From Nautilus pompilius (taxonomy: Eukaryota; Mollusca; Cephalopoda; Nautilida; Nautilidae), in the NCBI GenBank assembly GCA_018389105.1, contig JACATO010002215.1:62001-126000 (forward strand): DNA of 64,000 bases. The letters run 5' to 3'. The notes under the pieces are model-generated. The model saw nothing but the letters and a program-made list of their open reading frames with translations. It did no database searches and had not been told where the DNA came from. Shown piece after piece: positions 60,430-64,000 of this stretch. Made by a program: the position numbers and the translations under genes. Positions within the stretch are counted from its first letter, which is position 1. Each line of letters opens with the position of its first letter.

Positions 60430-61156
60430 AAACTCACTGGGCTTGTGCACATATCCTCTGGCAAAGTTGAAGTGGTGCTCTCTGCGAGTTACGGCACCGA
60501 GAAATGATTTTCTTTCTCCCGATCACTCTGTTTGCCAGCCTGACTTTATGCAGCCTGTTAGAAGCAACTCTAGCACTAATGTCAACTCTAGTATCATTTT
60601 TACCAACAAACAAAAAATACTTCTGACATACTAGTCCGGTTATATGCTGTCTTCTTTCTCTTGCGCCTTTAACAAAAAAATATTCAACACAGGGCATGAT
60701 ATTTTTACTCTCTTGTAAAATGTAACCAACAGATGTATGAGTAACGAAAAGCCTAGTTGCAATTTCGTGAATATTAAGACCTTTCTGGTGATAATCAATG
60801 ATTTTAAGTCTGATAGAAGGCAACTGAAGTCTTAGCCATTTGAATAATTTAAATTAGACATTCAAACATTCAGATTATATACCTGATGTCTGGCTGCCTA
60901 ATTGTTCTAATCTCCGCAGCTGACTGCTTGACACACTATTATTATGTAAAACAGAACATTGAACCGGACCATCACTTGTTTCTCGGCATATCTTCGGTGT
61001 ACAAATATTCCTTGACCATAGCAACGATTTATACTTAAGTACATGCATCTTGCAAAAAATGGAAAGTGAACGTATTTATTTTCTTGAACCGGACGGTTTA
61101 ATTTTGTCTGTGTAACGCCACACTTTCAGGCGTGCGAATACTTTTCGTAGCCAGTA
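60430..61156 (-). mobile_element. 5' half of a Tc1-like element with one terminal repeat
   Basis: The right end, read on the minus strand, begins TACTGGCTACGAAAAGTATT followed by CGCACGCCTG. This is the typical terminus of one Tc1 group (TACAGTG...AAAAGTATTCGCACGCC) and is followed on the plus strand by TA. About 320 bp of leader precedes the transposase start at 60839. No matching left terminus was found, and recognisable coding sequence stops near 60430, so the 3' half is lost or unrecognisable. Confidence 0.6.
60434..60839 (-). pseudogene. Tc1-like transposase N-terminal domain remnant
   Basis: The ATG at 60839 gives MAKTS, and after a frameshift the frame continues LPSIRLKIIDYHQKGLNIHE, IATRLFVTHTSVGYIL (paired-type helix-turn-helix), then a degraded linker, VDISARVASNRLHKVRLANR and RKKIISRCRNSQRAPLQLCQ. 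This order fits the DNA-binding half of Tc1 transposases, in which DISARVASN and RLH.VGL..RVARKK are recurrent blocks. The second helix-turn-helix is partly deleted. No catalytic residues remain. Confidence 0.7.
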
Positions 61157-64000
61157 TACATCTAAACATGTGCACACCAGACAAGGGTCTACATTAATCA
61201 GAACAACTGGAAATTCCATCTGTCTAGAAGTCATTGGAAACGGTGTTTAAAATTATCAAGGGTCTTGTATGGTGTAGACACCATCAATTTCTTTCACTAA
61301 TCAGCAACGAACGATGAAAATGACAAAAAAATTAAACGTGGGCAACATGATTATGGATTACACGAATTATTTACGAGATTTAATGATGCTAGGTTTTTAT
61401 GAACCACCGGTGACTGAGATGGCTAACGGCATCGTAGCATGAAGGGGCTAAACTGAACATAACGTAGCGTAACATAAACAAAGACATCACAACCGTTATA
61501 CTGTTGAAACTGCGAATAAATCCAGGTGCGTAGCAATGAAAGACATCGGCTTTCCTGGTGACGACAACCCGTAATTATTCTTTTTAAATGCCAGCGTTAT
61601 GAGTCAGCTGTCAGGATGACTTTTCCGAAGTAATGGTCCGCGTAGTGCAAAAGTCGAATCGTTGCCCGTTTTGTCTCGCAAAAGGATGGAGGCATCAACG
61701 ACGGGATCATCTTCATCAATACGTAGGTTTAGTAATAGCATTTGCACATTTATTTACTTGTTTTAATAGTTTTACAGCTGCATTTCGAGGCCTAGAAGAC
61801 CAGTCACATATTCGGGAAGTCAGAATTTATTACGATTATTATCTGATCACTGGACGGGACAGATTTAAATGCCAGTTTACTGAAAAGGCGGCGAAACGTT
61901 TTCATTTTGTATTATTTCACCTGTTAGCAGGTATTCTGTACATTCTAAAGAAAGAATTTTCGTATAACCGTTCTTAATTCAGTACCGTAACTTGTAGACG
62001 GTTCTTTTACAGGTGCGTACCAAAATTAGATGGTCTCCGCAAATGGCGTTTGGTGCACCGATAAACTGCAAAGCCGTCCACACATCTAAGTGCGACGTTT
62101 TGATACCTAAGTCCACAAACAGTATTATCCTTCAGCATAAGTAATTCTTTAAAAAAATACAAAATTATCTAATTAATTCCACTTAATTAATTCAAGACAA
62201 TTATTCGTAAATAATAGGCAGCCATTGCAATGATACTGTGAATTTCTCATGCCCGGTAATTGCTCAGTAAAAAATTGCCGACCTTCGGCCAAACCCAGAA
62301 GAATCACGTGTGGTGAAGAAAGGCAACAGATCCTCTAAAAAAGCTTATCCGATCGGACAAAGGATTCTTTTCTAAACGCAGTAAAACGAAAGACGAACGA
62401 AAACACCAAACGTGCCTACAGACGTGATTCGAAATAGAAGCGATCATCATCGCGGTGGAGTAATCCACAATACGTTTTATTGCCGCGAAGATGGCGGCGC
62501 ATACAGCACGAGCGATCAGTCGGATAGTACGTCGGTGTCGGGTACCTGCTGTGGAAGGTTTAGCTAGGGTGGGTTCGTGAAGAAGGCATCGATGTTCCAG
62601 ACTCCGAGAGAGAGCCAGTAACGATAACGTTAAACCATGTGCGCAGTCTCCGGGAATCCACCCATGGCGAGAACAATAAGCCCGGCCCTCTTTCGCACGG
62701 AGTGATCATCCTTACCCGGCTTAAACATTCTTGTACGAATGCTTTTGTTCGAGCTGCGCCTGTCAGGTGCAGTGCCAAGACGCAAAGATGCAGCTTGAAT
62801 ATTTACCGGGTCGTTTAAGTCCTTTTAATGCACCTCGATTGACGTTGTAGTAGAAACACTTCCCGCTTAGTTAGGTCGCCTCCATCGCGACAATATTTTC
62901 CAGACGAAATTGACATAATATATAGCCTATCTACTTTTTATTTGCAGTAGCCGTCGTTAAACCTCTTTGAGATACTTTATTATATTCCTGTACAACTCAC
63001 CACAGGAAGATGTTATCCAGAAAGTAACGCCATTCCATTTGTATCCTCGATAAGGCGCCGGAACCTACATTTTTTATGTAGAGTTATCCCCCCTTAAAGT
63101 AGTCACGTTACCAGGAATTTATCATTTGAGCTACGGTCATAAAAAAAACTACAAATATCTGACTTATAATCGTGCCGCTAAAGTAAACGTTTGTGAGAAG
63201 ATTTCGCTGTTGTTTGAGTTATTTTCCTGAGAGACTAATAAAATCATTGTTGGCGCATTTCCGAATGAAAGAAGAATCGTGTTCGATGTAGAATTGTTCG
63301 AGATATGCGCGATAAGAATGCAGAAAACAGATATCTCGCGAAACGGAGACTGTGCGCCTATGAACGCGATGTCAAACGCGAGACGATTGGTCAATACAGA
63401 TAACTACGGAGCAGTTAGCCGTCGTGTATACTTCACTGAACCCGCACGCGTCTGTACGCTACAGAAATTAGATACATCCGGGCACTGCGTTCTTTAAAAT
63501 CGCGGTGTTTCAAGAACACACGGATACTTTAACGGTGCTGCCCACCATCAGTGAATTGATGATTTGATATATACGTACAACCTACCAAGATTTGGTTTCC
63601 ATGTCTGGATTACCCCGCGATAGGAAGTTCATGTTTTCGCTGTGAAAGTTCTGTTCTATGACAACTGTTGTCGATTTGCAGGGACACCGGAGTAATATTT
63701 TCCACAGATGTAGGGAAACCCTTCTGTTTGCTGGGGCCTGAGTACTGTCTGCGACTCCAAACAGTACGGTAAATATCAGCGATAAACTAGAGAGAGTCTC
63801 TTCCGCGCGCACACACTCGCATTAAAGGAACACTTTCTTTAAGCTAGAATTTTCCGCTTTTAATTAATGCTTCTGTGCTCTATCGTTTGTCCCCTTCGAT
63901 AAAAGCAGTTTTCATCTGCGCGCGATTATACCCATCCTATCGATCGCAAAAACTTAAAGCTGATCATTTACACATACATCCATTCTTTCTCTCCTTAATC
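61157..64000. other. Unassigned sequence to the window end
   Basis: Frames of 60-114 codons (for example plus 61633-61977, minus 62560-62778) show no recognised motif. No RNA genes, terminal repeats or long tandem arrays seen. Confidence 0.35.

Overview
The window looks like a stretch of a large, repeat-rich animal genome, most likely an invertebrate. It is AT-rich, has no operons or bacterial signals, carries many long microsatellites (GA, CA, TTA, compound CA/GA), and is littered with decayed animal-type DNA transposons (Tc1, mariner, hAT and a CACTA-like element). The families seen are known from arthropods, chelicerates, cnidarians and molluscs, so I do not name a species. I found no intact host protein-coding gene, tRNA or rRNA. 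Most of the sequence is intergenic or intronic, and almost every recognisable protein fragment is a broken transposase.

Layout. 0-6 kb: a Tc1-like fossil (100-510, minus), a CpG-dense patch (3.02-3.44 kb), then a compact 1.3-kb element (3994-5320). This element starts CACTG, ends CAGTG, is flanked by TTA on both sides, and carries a frameshifted copy of an uncharacterised invertebrate gene family. 6-16 kb: mostly unrecognised sequence, a CA/GCA microsatellite, and two polypurine blocks (14.1-15.4 kb). 16-23 kb: a non-autonomous hAT-like element with a second element fragment inside it (16503-17159), an internally deleted mariner-like element with an in-frame fusion (20569-21144), and a Tc1 fossil (about 21.8-22.9 kb). 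23-40 kb: mainly unrecognised AT-rich DNA with a SINE-like repeat (25.3 kb), a three-unit hairpin array (29.07-29.19 kb), a Tc1 C-terminal fossil (33.0 kb) and a long (TTA)n.

40-51 kb is the most structured part. A purine-to-pyrimidine strand-switching low-complexity block (40.08-40.54 kb) is followed by a 9.2-kb inverted-repeat structure. Its two arms of about 1.7 kb (41448-43159 and 48895-50614) look about 97% identical by eye, and each holds the same dead Tc1 transposase. The 5.7-kb spacer contains a full-length but dead mariner (44471-45727) and a hAT/ZMYM-like transposase fossil (46.3-47.2 kb). 51-64 kb: a 144-bp tandem duplication, a 1.1-kb compound CA/GA microsatellite, and a one-ended Tc1 fossil (60.4-61.16 kb).

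The observations I rate highest are the CACTG-ended element carrying an uncharacterised gene, the 9.2-kb inverted repeat, and the hairpin array in which one unit shows a compensatory pair of substitutions.
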